Of a stretch of DNA of 64,000 nt, positions 44,665 to 56,712 are shown piece after piece. Position 1 is the first letter of the stretch, and each line of letters opens with the position of its first letter. Both the position numbers and the translations under genes were made by a program. Origin of the DNA: Macrotrachela quadricornifera (taxonomy: Eukaryota; Rotifera; Eurotatoria; Philodinida; Philodinidae); contig JAJEKB010021314.1 in the NCBI GenBank assembly GCA_022393335.1, forward strand, positions 1,408,524 to 1,472,523, read 5' to 3'. The notes beneath the pieces were generated by a model. That model did not search any database, was not told the DNA's origin, and saw only the letters and a program-made list of their open reading frames with translations.

Positions 44665-45906
44665 TTGGGTTGGTAAGAAATTTTTTGCGTCTTTTTCAAA
44701 AATTTTATTTTTTTCTTTCTAATACAAGAACACAACTATCAATCATTAATATATGCTCCATCACTATCTATGACTTGTTGCCATCGCTGTGGTAGAGAAA
44801 GAATCCCGTGTTCGTAAAAGTCTTTAGACTTTTGGTTGAAGAAGTTGAGGAGATCCATTTTGATATGGCTCTCATCGTTGAATTTTTTCTCTCTTAAATA
44901 ATCAGAGAGAGAACGGTACAGATGGTAGTCTGTTGGAGCCAAGTCTGAAGAGTAAGGCGGATGGTGAACAGTGATCCATCCGAGGCTCAATAACTTTTGG
45001 CATGTCGACTTTGCTACGTGGGGTCTGGCATTGTCGTGCAAAAAGTAAATACGATCTTGCTTTCCTTTGAGTTTTGCTGTAACCCGATCCAGTTGTTGAC
45101 AGTAGAGATCAGCAGTGATGCTACAACCATCAGGAAGAATTTCCCAGTGAATGATTCCTTTGACGCCCCACCACACGCTCAGCATCACCTTCTTGGGGTG
45201 TAGATCAGGTTTAGGCGTTGCTACACCTGTTTGATCAGCGCTGAGTCATTGTCGATGGTACTCGTAGTTAATATACAACACTCACTTCTCATCACCAGTA
45301 ATAAGATTGTGAAGCCATTGATAGTTGCGATGAGAAGTTAATAATTCCATACAAGCATCAACCCTCTGCTGCAGCTGAAGCGGTGATAATTCATGGGGTA
45401 TCCAAACTCCATATTTCCAAGTTTTGCCTAATTCATGCAGATGTGTTTCTACTGCAATGTGAGAGCATCCAAGTCGCTCTGCTAAATACCTTGTACTCAA
45501 TCGAGGATCTTGTTCGATAAGCTGCTTTAAAAGATCCATATCCACTTCCAGTGGTCTTCCAGTATGGGGTAAATCATCGAGTTCGAAGTTGCCATTCTTA
45601 AATCGATGAAACCAATGTTGTGCTGTACGGATGGAGAGTACATTCTTGCCCATCGTACCACATATGTTGCTTGTTGCTTCCGTTGCTTTGCGACCCAAGC
45701 GAAACTCGTGAAGCAAAAGCACTCGAAGCCCTCTACGAGATAACTTCATTTCTGATTCAAGATCAATTTTCATTTCGATAATTTTACTGCTATTTAAACG
45801 GTATTCATACTACCTATATATATTCTTAATAAGGAATATTCTGGAACTTTCTCGGCTGCTCCAGGAAATTTTCGAAAAAAACGCAAAAAATTTCTTACCA
45901 ACCCAA
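44665..45906 (-). mobile_element. Mariner transposon, 1242 bp, near full length
   Basis: The terminal inverted repeats read TTGGGTTGGTAAGAAATTTT inward from both ends, continuing with TTGCGT(C/T)TTTTTC, and are flanked by TA (44663-44664 and 45907-45908). The element carries one transposase gene on the minus strand spanning almost its full length. Size, TIRs and TA target agree with the mariner family. The nearly identical TIRs suggest a fairly recent insertion ~420 bp after the aminopeptidase stop codon. Confidence 0.9.
44739..45773 (-). pseudogene. Mariner transposase with two in-frame TGA codons
   Basis: The ATG at 45773 to TGA at 44739 gives 345 codons in one frame, the usual mariner length. 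The N-terminus has paired helix-turn-helix regions (SIRTAQHWFHRFKNGNFELD, DLPHTGRP, RYLAERLGCSHIAVETHLHE). The DD34D catalytic set is intact: ITGDEK, FLHDNARPH and YSSDLAPTDYHLY. Two TGA codons interrupt it, at 45282-45284 (GDEK|VLYINYE) and 45246-45248 (YHRQ|LSADQTG). In the family both places are Trp, so each is a single TGG-to-TGA change. The protein is therefore inactive unless the stops are bypassed. Confidence 0.9.
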
Positions 45907-45908
45907 TA

Positions 45909-48900
45909 TGTAAAGGCTACTGTTTCACAGATGTATTTTCTAAATTAAAGCATGATTATATATGATTGGAAAGAGAGACTTGTTGGAAGTCTATCTACCG
46001 CTTTATGAATTATGAATAACGTGCACAGCCATAACTCCATATAGTTGATGAACATCATTACCAGAAAACATACTATTCTTCTTTGTCGCGCCGTTCACGA
46101 AGAATACCAGAAGAAAAAACAACTAGAGAGATTTAAACACAGCTGGTATTGTAACAGACGTTTCAGAAATAATGGCTACTCTTGTTTTGTTTTGTGAATA
46201 TCTCAGCCAACTTTTGCGCTAGTCATTTAATTCCTTTTTTTAAAGAATTGTTTTGGAATACTTCAAAAAAATCATGTTCTTCTTTCCGTAGATAACTTCA
46301 CAATAGCCATTCACAGAGCACGTCCATACAAAGATGGATAGATTAGCAAAAAATAGACGTCTTGTGGAGAGACATGGACATATAAATCCGATTTTTATCT
46401 AGACATGTTGCAGATGATCCATTTTCTGTTAGATACTCTTTCCCCTACAGTTTCTATAATTTTACGTTTTTTTGAATTATGTATTTTGTTCAAATGACGT
46501 GTGACCAAATAGGCAAGTTTATAGTAATGCAACTGACTGAATTATTCAAATCATGAAATATTTTGGTGTTTGAATCATAAATTTTATGCTTAAAAAGTAC
46601 AAGCTTTCAAGATCTCTGCTTTTTGTGATCTAAAAAATTATTGTACAGCGATCTACAAAAGGAGGACATGATTTTTTAGAATATTCTAAAGCAATTCTTT
46701 TAAAAAAGGAATTAAATGGTTAGCAAAAAAGCTGACTGAGATATTCGTATAACAAAAAAATGGCCATTAATTTGAGTACATCTGCTATATGTTCTACTAT
46801 CCAGCAAAGGGAAGCTAGCAATGATTGACTATTTGTCGAATATTTTTTAATAATCAACATACATCAAATAGCGTGAGCAAGCGAATAACAATGAGAAATT
46901 CTGCGAAAGAGAAATGTCTTGAGCAAAGAGTAAATCAAGTTGCATTTTACTGGTTTGAATTTGATTTGATTTGTCTTTTCCTTCTAAAAACCAGTTAGGA
47001 TTCGCGTCGGTTCTTTTTGAACTTATGTTGGATATATAGTAACATGACGAGAGGGAAGAAGAAACAACGACAATAAATCAACTACTTAAGAGTGTTATGT
47101 TGATGTCAACTAGACGAATGCTCATTTTTTTAATAGCATATAAAAAGGGAGAAATGAATTGAAGAATTACGTCATGTACAAGCGTTTGATCATCATGACC
47201 ATAACACGTGTAATTTTAAAGAAGAGAGAACGTAACGTTATATAGAGATAACATTAACTGTGTAAAAATATCCGGTCAAAGATTGTTTGATCATCGTCAA
47301 CACTATTATATTTTGACAAAATAGATGAAAACTTTATCAATCAGTTTTGTTCTTGTTTTTTCAAAAATATTTGCTTTTCGAAAATTACTTCGATTTGGTT
47401 GGTTTTCACCCTGCAATGGGCACATGCACCAAAATTTTTACAATTTCGAGAAATATGGTTGGATTAATTCTTGGCTTTCTTTTCATCATGAAAGTGTAAG
47501 CGAACATATAAAATATTCGTTCACTATTCTTTTATATATATGATTTTCTTCTTTTCCTTCATATATGATCATAAAGAATTTTTCCTTTCCTTATGTGAAT
47601 TCGTTCTTCTTCTGTTCTTTTGATCTATATTGAAATTTGTTATTTCCAAGTGATGGACTAAGTGATATCAGTTAGGTAGTTTCCTAGAAAGATCTTGTAT
47701 TACAAGAGGTGGGAAAGTAATCACTTTCTTATGGTATAAATACTTGCGTTTTCTTTTGAAATAAACGAACTAGAACTATCACTAAGCTTCCAAATTATCT
47801 TTTCCTACGATTCACAAATAAGACTGTGACAGAAAGATCAGATATATTTTTATATGGTCATATAATAGCATGTTGGATAATGTTCAAATCAATTCATATT
47901 TTACTTTTAGCAATAGATTTGGTGAAACGTAAAAACGAATCTTTCCTCTTAGGTACGCAGAATCCGTTTTAGATTTTATATAGAGGGTTTCGTACTAAAC
48001 TCTTTTACTAAAAAGAAAATCAAGTTCAGTAGTCAGGATTTTGCATCAAGATTTTTTTCTAAAACGTAATAAAGTTTTGTGCCCAACCTATATTAATATA
48101 ATAACTCTTATCAACCTGCTTCTGTATCTGTATTCCTATATCTAAACTGAAATCCTCATACAAACACTTAGGCTCTTCTTAGTATGTTTGGGATGAGTGA
48201 CGTGTATATACGTCATATTTCTGAAACAACTTAAAATTGACTTTTGTGTTTTTCATATAATATTTTCCTTGTTTCTTTCGTTCTTCAATGAAAATAGCAG
48301 CAGTCGCTAAATACTTGACAGGTATGAAATAAACGAATTTTAAACGTGAATACCTAGTTTTCCTTTTATATCAAATAGCTACTTACTAGTGCCCTTCCAA
48401 AAACCAATCCAAATGCTACCTTTCGATGTCACGTTATTGACTGCCTGAGGTATGTGTAATATTTCATTCCAAATGTTTGAATCTACCAAAATCATCATTT
48501 GAAAAGCTCACTTTATTTAGTGAGCTAGCGCCTTCTTCTGTATCAAATTCTTCGAACGACATGTCAACTATTTCGAAACTTCGGCCGCTTTTATACATAA
48601 AAGAACAAAGACAAAAACAATGAAGAAAGTACTGGAAATTTCCTTCTCTTATCTTACATATACTATCTATAAGACGTAAAAGCATGCAAAAATAACTTGA
48701 GAGATTTTCCGTATGATCGCAAAAAAAATGACTTATTATGTAATGATCTAAAGAAGAGAACGATGAATAATCAGTAGAAGATAATGAAAAGATCATTAAG
48801 TGCATTTATTAGAAGTTAACTCTTGACAGAAATGGAAAAATATCTAGAATTTATTTATATTATTAATCTTTGATAAGAATTTAATTTGTAAATTTTGATT

Positions 48901-50480
48901 TGATTCATTAAATTCTTATAAAAACTTCTCAACTGATACTTTATTTTTAATGATTCTTTATTAGATAATGATAATGGTATATAAATATTTTGCACTAATT
49001 AAATGAATTACTTGAAATTTCTATTTATTCTTTTTTATAAAATGAAGAGTCTTAATAGAAAAATTAATTGTTTCTCATTTGTATGTGTATCGCTTGAGAG
49101 AAAAAGTCAAAATAATAAAAAGAAAAATATAATATATCAGATAATATTGATATTAATTATTGTTTGCGTGAACACTACGACAATTCTGAGAGGAATAATG
49201 AACAACAGGTTAATGTATTTGTTTTCAGAATAAATAACAAGAGTTATTTAAGCATTTACAATGAAATAAGACAGTGTTGTAGTATCAAAAAATGGCTGCA
49301 TCTTGATTGAGAAAAGAAAATAAAGAGAAAAATTGAAAGTATTGAGCATAATATCTGTTCTCCTGATATTAATGCAAAAAATAGAATTAGCAGAAGAACC
49401 TGTAGAGATAATTTCAATTAAATCGATTAAAATTTAAAACAGTTCATTGAAATATGGACAATATAGCAGGGATGTAAATATTATTGATAGCAATAAAAAA
49501 ATTGTAATTTTTGATTCATATAAGATGGCAATGCGCAAAAAATACATGCAAAGTTATTAGTCGTCTAATACATATTATTGAACCTAGTATATTGCATTAT
49601 TTATAAAATATATGCATATTGTCTCCGGTTAGAATTCAGTACTGATGAACCCATTTATATAAACAACAAAAGTATGGCAGATGTGTTCGATGAAAATATG
49701 AAAAATAAATACATAGCTGCAGGTGTTTTAGAATAACAAGCTGAAATAATAATAGAAAATAATTCAAATTGGTTAATATTTTCTAATCGTTGAGAGTTGA
49801 CTAAGAGAGTGTTGGTGTTCGTGTTACGTATATATGTGCGTGTGAGTTCGATAACTTTATTAGAACGAACACAACAGAAAGGAGCAAAAGGAATAAATGA
49901 AATAACACTAACAATAGACACACAAAAGAAGGGGAAACAACGTGTATATATATATCCTAAAATATATATATACGCAATAGTGTTCAGCGTGACTACTATC
50001 ACGCGCGGACAGAGTGATGTCCAACTAAAGAAGAAAAAGAAGAGAAGAGGAAGTAGATCACAGTGACAAATAATATATAGTGAAGTGAAAAGAAACCTAT
50101 AACACCAATAGAGAGTAAATCACTAATGTTTAATCATGTTGAATCACAATTTTGGATTGCTCTCCACGTATCATGATCTAAATCAAAGATGTTCTTGTTT
50201 TAATAATAAAAATCATTGAACCAAAACTTTGAAAATATTATTTACAGATGGCCATAAATATTTGTTCGATATATCTATCTAAATATTGTGAGATTTTCAT
50301 ATAAGGCGAATTGTTATCTTAATTCTATATAAATAACATAAGCTTTGCATACTAATATAGTGAGAACAGTCTTTTTCAATTAATCAAAATCTCAGATAGT
50401 TTCATAAAAGGAACTTGATTTATTTTGAGATAGACATTACTTGTTGCTTATTAAATTAACCAACGTGGGATTTTTGATAG
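45909..50480. other. 4.6-kb interval without a supported gene
   Basis: It is AT-rich with many short frames: 47325-47543, 48464-48805 minus, 49003-49233, and opposed frames at 49655-50066. None shows a domain, a signal of selection or coherent splice sites. Positions ~49800-50066 are less AT-rich and basic in translation (KKKKKRRG), but no LTR or gene could be supported. Confidence 0.4.
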
Positions 50481-50484
50481 AGAT

Positions 50485-50830
50485 TTTCATCCCTAGTCAA
50501 CTACGAAAAATATAAGTTTTACAAAATTTTTTTGTCTATAAAACTTTATGGAGCTCGTTTCGCTGATCATTTTAGTAGAATGAATATTCAAATTTGCCCA
50601 ATAAATAACGAAGTTTGAATCACACTGCTCAAAACTTTCGACTATTCCTGACCACTATTGAGTACTTGTTGATATTTTAGGACATTTTGACCCAAGCTCC
50701 GTTGTTTATTGAGCTAATTTGAATATTCTTTTTATCAAAATGATCAACGAAACAAGCCCTTCAAAGTTCTATAAAGGAAAAAAGTTCTGAAAAGCTTGTA
50801 TTTTCTTATGGTTAACTATTAATGAAAATG
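50485..50830. repeat. Fold-back element with ~130-bp arms
   Basis: The left arm 50485-50615 and right arm 50690-50830 are reverse complements with roughly 70-80% identity. The best block is CTCGTTTCGCTGATCATTTT against CTTGTTTCGTTGATCATTTT, followed by GAATATTCAAATT and CAATAAA(T/C)AACG(A/G)AG. There is a ~75-bp spacer and no coding capacity. Confidence 0.5.
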
Positions 50831-51312
50831 TATGTCAAAAATACGTATTGCATTAATTTTGTCCGTGATAGTATTATTGACGTAAATCTAAAAAAAGATC
50901 TATTTAATTATAACCATCTACCATATAGTACTGTGATTGAATCATAATAGGAAATACTCTATATAACTGTTGTTTTCAGGACGAAAATTACCATCGTTTA
51001 ATAATATGCAGCCGGTTACGTGCCGTATTGTTTGACCGGGATAGTTAGTCGTTTATTTCGTCAAAAAAAATGATGACAATTTTCTTCCTTCAAAAATCTG
51101 TCGTGCCACTAAAGCATTGTGTTCTTTAGTAATTATTAATTAAACTCACTTTTTCTGTCATTATTTCCGACGTTAATAGCACGCGCATATGAATACTTCT
51201 GAAAATGGAATGAAGAATGATCATTTCCTTACTTCTCTCTTTACATGGTGGTAGTCTCTACATCAAATAAAATAAAAATTGTGATAAACTAATATACAAG
51301 TTCAAAACAAAT

Positions 51313-52353
51313 ATGGCAGCATGGATTATTTCATTTCTAGCCTTCTTATCAAAGCAATTGGCTATATATTTGGGAATCGTAATGTTCATCGCCGGTGTAC
51401 TTGGTGATATTCTGACACTCATTGTTTTTCTTAGTCTGCGCACTTTTCGCGAAAGTTCATGTGCATTCTATTTGATTATCATGTCAATTTTCAATATTGT
51501 AAATTTACTCGTCGGTTTACTTTCTCGAATACTAATTACCGGTTTTGGCATCGATTGGACAGTGACTTCTCCATTCTATTGTGCATTTAGATGGTATTGT
51601 CTTTACTTTGGTGTCATAATCTCGTTTACAATGATCTGTTTGGCAACCATTGATCAATATATGGCTACTTGTTCTCGTCCTTGGTGGCAACAATGGAGTA
51701 ACATCAAACTTGCTCATCGTCTATCCATAGCAATGATCATTCTTTGGATTCTTCTTGGTATTCCTTATATGTTTTATTTTAATTTAATTGAACAATCAAC
51801 AACACGTAAAATAATTTGTACAAGTACCAATGCCAATTTTCTCTATTATCATGTTTATGTTTATATAATATCTCTTTCCGGTGTTCTACCAGTAGTTATC
51901 ACTATCTTCTTTGGATATTTGGCATATCGTAATGTCAAACATTTGACTCATCGAACTTTGCCATTAGTTCGTCGTGAATTAGATAAACAATTGACAACAA
52001 TGGTTCTTGTTCAAGTTCTTCATAATTTCTTCGCAACGATACCGTATATAATTGTTACTGGTATTATTTACAGTACTATTCTTCCTAATGATCCAGTCAT
52101 TACTGCACAAATTCAATTTGCAAATTTAATAACCATCTATTTATATTATCTAAATTATGCGGTGAGTATTATTCATTGTTATGACGATATGAAAAGAATT
52201 TTTTTTCTCAAATATTTTTAGAGTCCATTCTATATTTATCTCAGTGTATCCGAACGATTTCGCCATCAACTAATTTATGTTCTATTAGATATTCATCTTA
52301 AACGATGGCGACGACGAAAAGTTAATGTTGATATAGTGAATCTACAGTGTTGA
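51313..52353 (+). CDS. Rhodopsin-like (class A) G-protein-coupled receptor
   Basis: Two exons, 51313-52161 and 52222-52353, flank a 60-nt GT-AG intron (phase 0) and encode 326 residues. Hydrophobic segments give seven helices: TM1 at ~15-40 (GVLGDILTLIVFL, with GD where class A has GN), TM2 at ~50-72, TM3 at ~88-112 with Cys (SPFYCAFRWYC) and IDQYMAT in place of DRY, TM4 at ~135-155 (WILLGIPYMFYF), TM5 at ~178-200, TM6 at ~222-248 and TM7 at ~263-287. The last helix crosses the intron: LNYA|SPFYIYLSVSERFRHQLI, matching 'N(P)xxY' with NYASPFYIY. A basic tail KRWRRRKVN follows. The short N-terminus lacks a ligand domain. Ligand unknown; such orphan receptors are abundant in bdelloids and are probably chemosensory or peptide receptors. 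Confidence 0.8.
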
Positions 52354-55300
52354 TAGATATGAATGAATCATTTTTATTTGAAATACAAACATCGTTTGTA
52401 GATAGAGGGTATCTTGAATTGAAGATGATTGTATCAACTAAAAACTTTGGTTTATTCTACTAAGCTGTGTACTAAAAAAAAAATCTTTTGATGGCAATAT
52501 ATCAAGCGTCAAACTGAAGCTTGCATTGTTTTCAAAAAATCTTGGTATCTAAAATATCTATGTATGCTTCCTAACATTATTTTAAAATTCATTTGATAGA
52601 ACTGAAGTGTTCTTTCTGTCAACTAAAGCCAAAACAAAATTGTCTCTATTTTTTCTCATTCAGAAAATATTGCTTCATTCCAAAATAATAGTCAAAATAT
52701 TATTGTTGAGTAGAAACTTTTAAAATTGAGATTTACAATGTTTATCCATATTTATTTAACGTTTTGAAAAGAACTTAGTCAAAATCTAAGATGTTCCGAT
52801 ATTTAAGAAATCTCAACATTGTGCATTTGATCGAACATTCTCGTATGGATCCTCTGACTAATTCTTATCTCACTTTGTTGATCACACTTTATTAACTTTA
52901 TCGTCCTTACGAAAAAGGGAGCATGTCTAGTATTTCTTATGAGCAAATAAAAGTTTTGAAAAGTTGTATAAAACTTCAAAGTAAATACTTTCTTGCCGAA
53001 CGATACCGTACAACATTGAACAGAACAGAAAGAGATTAATTGTATTCAATACTAACTCTATAAATTTATAATTGATGATTATTCTTTCATGTTATTGGAA
53101 GAGTTTTGCATAATGTTAAATATATTTTATTGAGAGATATTATGTGCAACAACTTCTAAACCTTGTGATGTTTCTTCATTTATCGTTAGTTCTTCTTTTC
53201 ATACGCATAATCCACTTTTAATATATTTTTTCAAATTAATTTCTGTTAAAAATGATTAGGATTGAGGTGCATTAGTTGTATCAATAGATAAATTGTTATT
53301 TGCTCAATATTATCAAAAATTTGAAGGACTGCAAACATTAATTGAACGTCAATGGTTTGCATTTGAACATTGCTTCCAATATCAATAAAATCAAACATAT
53401 ATAAATAAAATTGATTTTGCATTTGTTTCTTTATGAATTTCTCAGTCTTATTACATAAAACCTGCCCAAATTCCTCAATCTTTAGGATATATATATAGTT
53501 TATAGTTTGAATATCGAAGTCGTTATTGCTTATAGTAAGTTGTCTGGTGTAGAAATAAAGACTTCGCATTGCAATATCCTACATGATATTGTAACGTTAA
53601 ATCAATATCCACAGTCATAGATATCATTTCTTGAAGATGAGGTCACATTAACAAAGATGATGAAATATAGATATTGTTAAAGTAAGTAGTGAAGATCATC
53701 GATCATTAGATGATGTTAAACATTATTAAATACGTCAATCAAAAAACACATACAAAAAAAAATAAAAATTTATATTTATATTCTTCATATCTTTCAAGTT
53801 CAGAAATATTAGAACTTGAAAATGAATTCAAATTATGGAACTTCACTTTTTCACTAAACAGTATTAAATACAACTGAATAATTAGTTACTCATTGCAATA
53901 TAGCCAAACGAATATCAAGTCATTCATTTTGCAAATATCATAGGTCATATGATTCAATATCAAATTTAATATTAATTATATCTACTGTAACTTAGAGACC
54001 GATTATCATTTTATCCATATCCCTTAATCATTATATACGCGATAAAATCTCAGCACTAAAGCAAAAGTTTATTTTTTCATTTGTTCATAGTAAAAACTGT
54101 GTGCGTGTGTTGTATTTTTGATAGGAATACAAAATGAAATTGAAAATGTATATAATTAAAGTATTAGAGTAAGATAATAAAATTCTTCCAGATTGATCTT
54201 GAGAATTAATGAAACAAAGGATAGCCATTAATGCTTGCTAAAAAAACAGTTAGAATTTAATATTATGAAAACGTTAAATAAAATAAATGTGATACAATGA
54301 TATTGAACAAAATATAGACCGATGAATATTTTACATAAATCAGTAAAGTACACATAAATTATGTGACCACTCCTGTAATATTAAGTATTACACGACAAAT
54401 ACTTTAATTATGGTGCTCAGATATTCTGGTTTTAGCACGAGTACTATTAATACATATTTACTAGACGAGTGCTTCCATTAAGGATGATTCTAGGAAAAAA
54501 TAAACTTAAGCATATACATCATTTTTAATAGATAAATTTTTAATAGAATATTTGATTGTTTTTCCTATTTATTATTCTGAAATTCATTTTCGATTTAACT
54601 TAATCCTTTTTGAGAAATATATAAGATACCTTTGTAGATAGCGTCATAGATTCCTCTTATTTCACGATATTCTTGAAAAAGTTTAAGGTAAGTCGAAAAT
54701 AAATTTCAGAATAATAATTAAATAAGAAAACCAAGCGGATATTCCATTAAAAATTTACTACATAAAACAAATATCGACTTGTGTGATTTCTATCTCAAAC
54801 ATAAATGGCTAACCATTGTTACCTATGTAATTATGATAATTTCAGCATATTAATAGATGAACGCGTATGTTTTAAATTTTTTTGAAAGAAAATATTAATT
54901 CATCATTAACTGATCATAAATAAATAGTAATTATCTATTTTCATACATATTTTCAGCATTCTGATGTATTTCATATACATCGAAATTTATATAAACATAT
55001 CAATTTCGTTTTATTTTGTTGTTAAGATAATGAAATACTCGAATAATAATGTATTAGAATATATTCTTAAAATATAAGATAAAGGTCGACTTATTTATAT
55101 AAACTTAGAGAAAATACCTTTCATCAAAAGAATTAATTACTGCTGTTAACAATCTAAATTTGAAAATATTTATTAATTTAATAGTAATAATAAATAAACT
55201 ATATACTTTTCTTGCTCTTCAAATAATTCTATAAGATCTTGTTCACATAATCATTGCTGTGGATATTTTTAAATTGAGTATATTGTTTATCATCAAAAAA

Positions 55301-55920
55301 TATTCATGTAACATTTGATACACCATTATATCTTTTCATTAAATCATTTTTGATATGTTTTTCATCTACTGTCACGGATATATCATGAACAATGAATGAA
55401 TATATAATTTTGTCATTCATTATTAAAATATAATATTCTTTTGCTTATCCTAATAAAAAATCTAATGTGTGTATGCGTATATATATTTAAATAAGATTTT
55501 GTAATGAATAAATGATGTAAGAAGGAAGATGACGATATTGATTTTTTCTCTTTTTACATGTGATATTCAAATAAGGTTGATTTATATAAGTCAAAAAAAA
55601 CATAAATGAGTTTCGAATTTCTAATAAATCTATCAAGATTTAGTTGTATTGAAATATGATTTATAACAAATTAAAAAAATGATACAGATAAAATTTATTG
55701 ATTATTCAGTATAGAACAAAATTAACTATAGGTCTATTGATTGAAAAGTATAAATAAAAAAAACGATTTTATTACATGATTAATTGTATAAAATATTGAA
55801 AAATATTTTATAGATTTGTTATTACGTAGTTTTATTTCTTTCACAAGTTTATCTAAAAATCGTGTAGAATTCTCTGTTTTTTTTAATTTTTTTTTTATCA
55901 TTTATTTTTAAATATTAAGA
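52354..55920. other. 3.6-kb AT-rich interval without a supported gene
   Basis: Poly(A/T) runs and low complexity increase after ~53700. The minus-strand 107-codon frame 53246-53569 is ATG-started but has no recognisable domain, and its Ile/Asn/Gln/Phe-rich composition fits chance. No repeats or RNA genes were recognised. Confidence 0.4.
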
Positions 55921-55927
55921 TAAAACT

Positions 55928-55995
55928 TGTGTTGCTAGTTGTTTTATTGTATCCTATAATATGATAAAGAACATGTTGCTAGTTGTTTTACTATG
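55928..55995. repeat. Short direct duplication at the RidA start
   Basis: TGTTGCTAGTTGTTTTA(T/C) occurs just upstream of the ATG (55930-55949) and again inside the signal-peptide codons (55975-55994), 45 nt apart. The leader-coding sequence has therefore been partly duplicated into the 5' flank. Confidence 0.55.
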
Positions 55996-56511
55996 TCTCA
56001 TTACATTTGTTCAAACTAAACCAATTATTCAAAATAAAGATTATGAAGTGAAAAAAAAATAATAAATACTTCGGTAAATAAATTTATTCAATAGAATATT
56101 TCTTTTATTTTTTATTAATATTTTTTCTAATAAAAGGATGCTCCAGCACCTGTAGCTCCATTTAATCAAGCTATTCAAATAAATTATATGTTATATCTTA
56201 CAGGACAAATTGGTATAGATCCAAAAACTGGTCATATGATATCAGATGATATTCGTGATCAAACACATCAAGTCTTAAGAAATTTAGAAGCTGTATTAAA
56301 TGCTGCTGGATCTTCTGTTGAACAACTAGCTCATTGTCTTATCATGTTACCTGATATAGAAGAAAATTATGAAATAGTTAATGAAATTTATTCCCAATGG
56401 TTTAAATCCCCCGAATATTATCCTGCACGATCATCAATGGGAGTTAAAAAATTACCATTTGATGCTAAAATAGCTATTGAATGTCAAGCCTATACAACTA
56501 AAGAAATTTAG
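55961..56511 (+). CDS. Secreted RidA/YjgF-family reactive imine deaminase
   Basis: Exon 55961-56047 encodes MIKNMLLVVLLCLITFVQTK, a signal peptide. An 89-nt GT-AG intron (56048-56136, phase 0) then joins DYE to DAPAPVAPFNQAIQINYMLY in exon 56137-56511; the product has 153 residues. Family blocks are LTGQIGIDPKTG, QTHQVLRNLEAVLNAAGSS, YPARSSMGV with the substrate-binding Arg, and IAIECQAY with the conserved Glu. RidA proteins hydrolyse reactive enamines and imines from PLP enzymes, normally in cytosol or mitochondria. A secretory leader is unusual. The core is close to bacterial family sequences; a transferred gene that gained intron and leader is inferred. It converges on the YihY gene, 200 bp away. 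Confidence 0.85.
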
Positions 56512-56712
56512 TGAATAAAATATTTCAATATATTCTACATATTATTTTCTATAATTATTTTTTTTTAAAATCACATATAAACGCGTGAATAAATAACATT
56601 TTTTGTACACAATAATAATAACAAAAAACATTCATATTGTAAATTATATTTTTTCTGTTCAATTGATAAATTTATTTCAGGACTTATTTAATTATAGATT
56701 TCTATATGATGA

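Noticed and set aside
22186..45284. Idea that TGA is read as Trp or Cys in this genome
   Set aside because: The GPCR gene ends normally in TGA, other genes use TAA/TAG, and the affected genes are a transposon and a probable pseudogene; simple nonsense mutation is sufficient.
49797..50066. Possible solo LTR or basic small protein
   Set aside because: No matching second LTR, primer-binding site or target duplication could be found, and opposed frames overlap, which suggests chance.
53246..53569. 107-residue minus-strand ORF
   Set aside because: Composition (Ile/Asn/Gln/Phe) is typical of chance frames in AT-rich DNA; no domain, no splice or promoter context.
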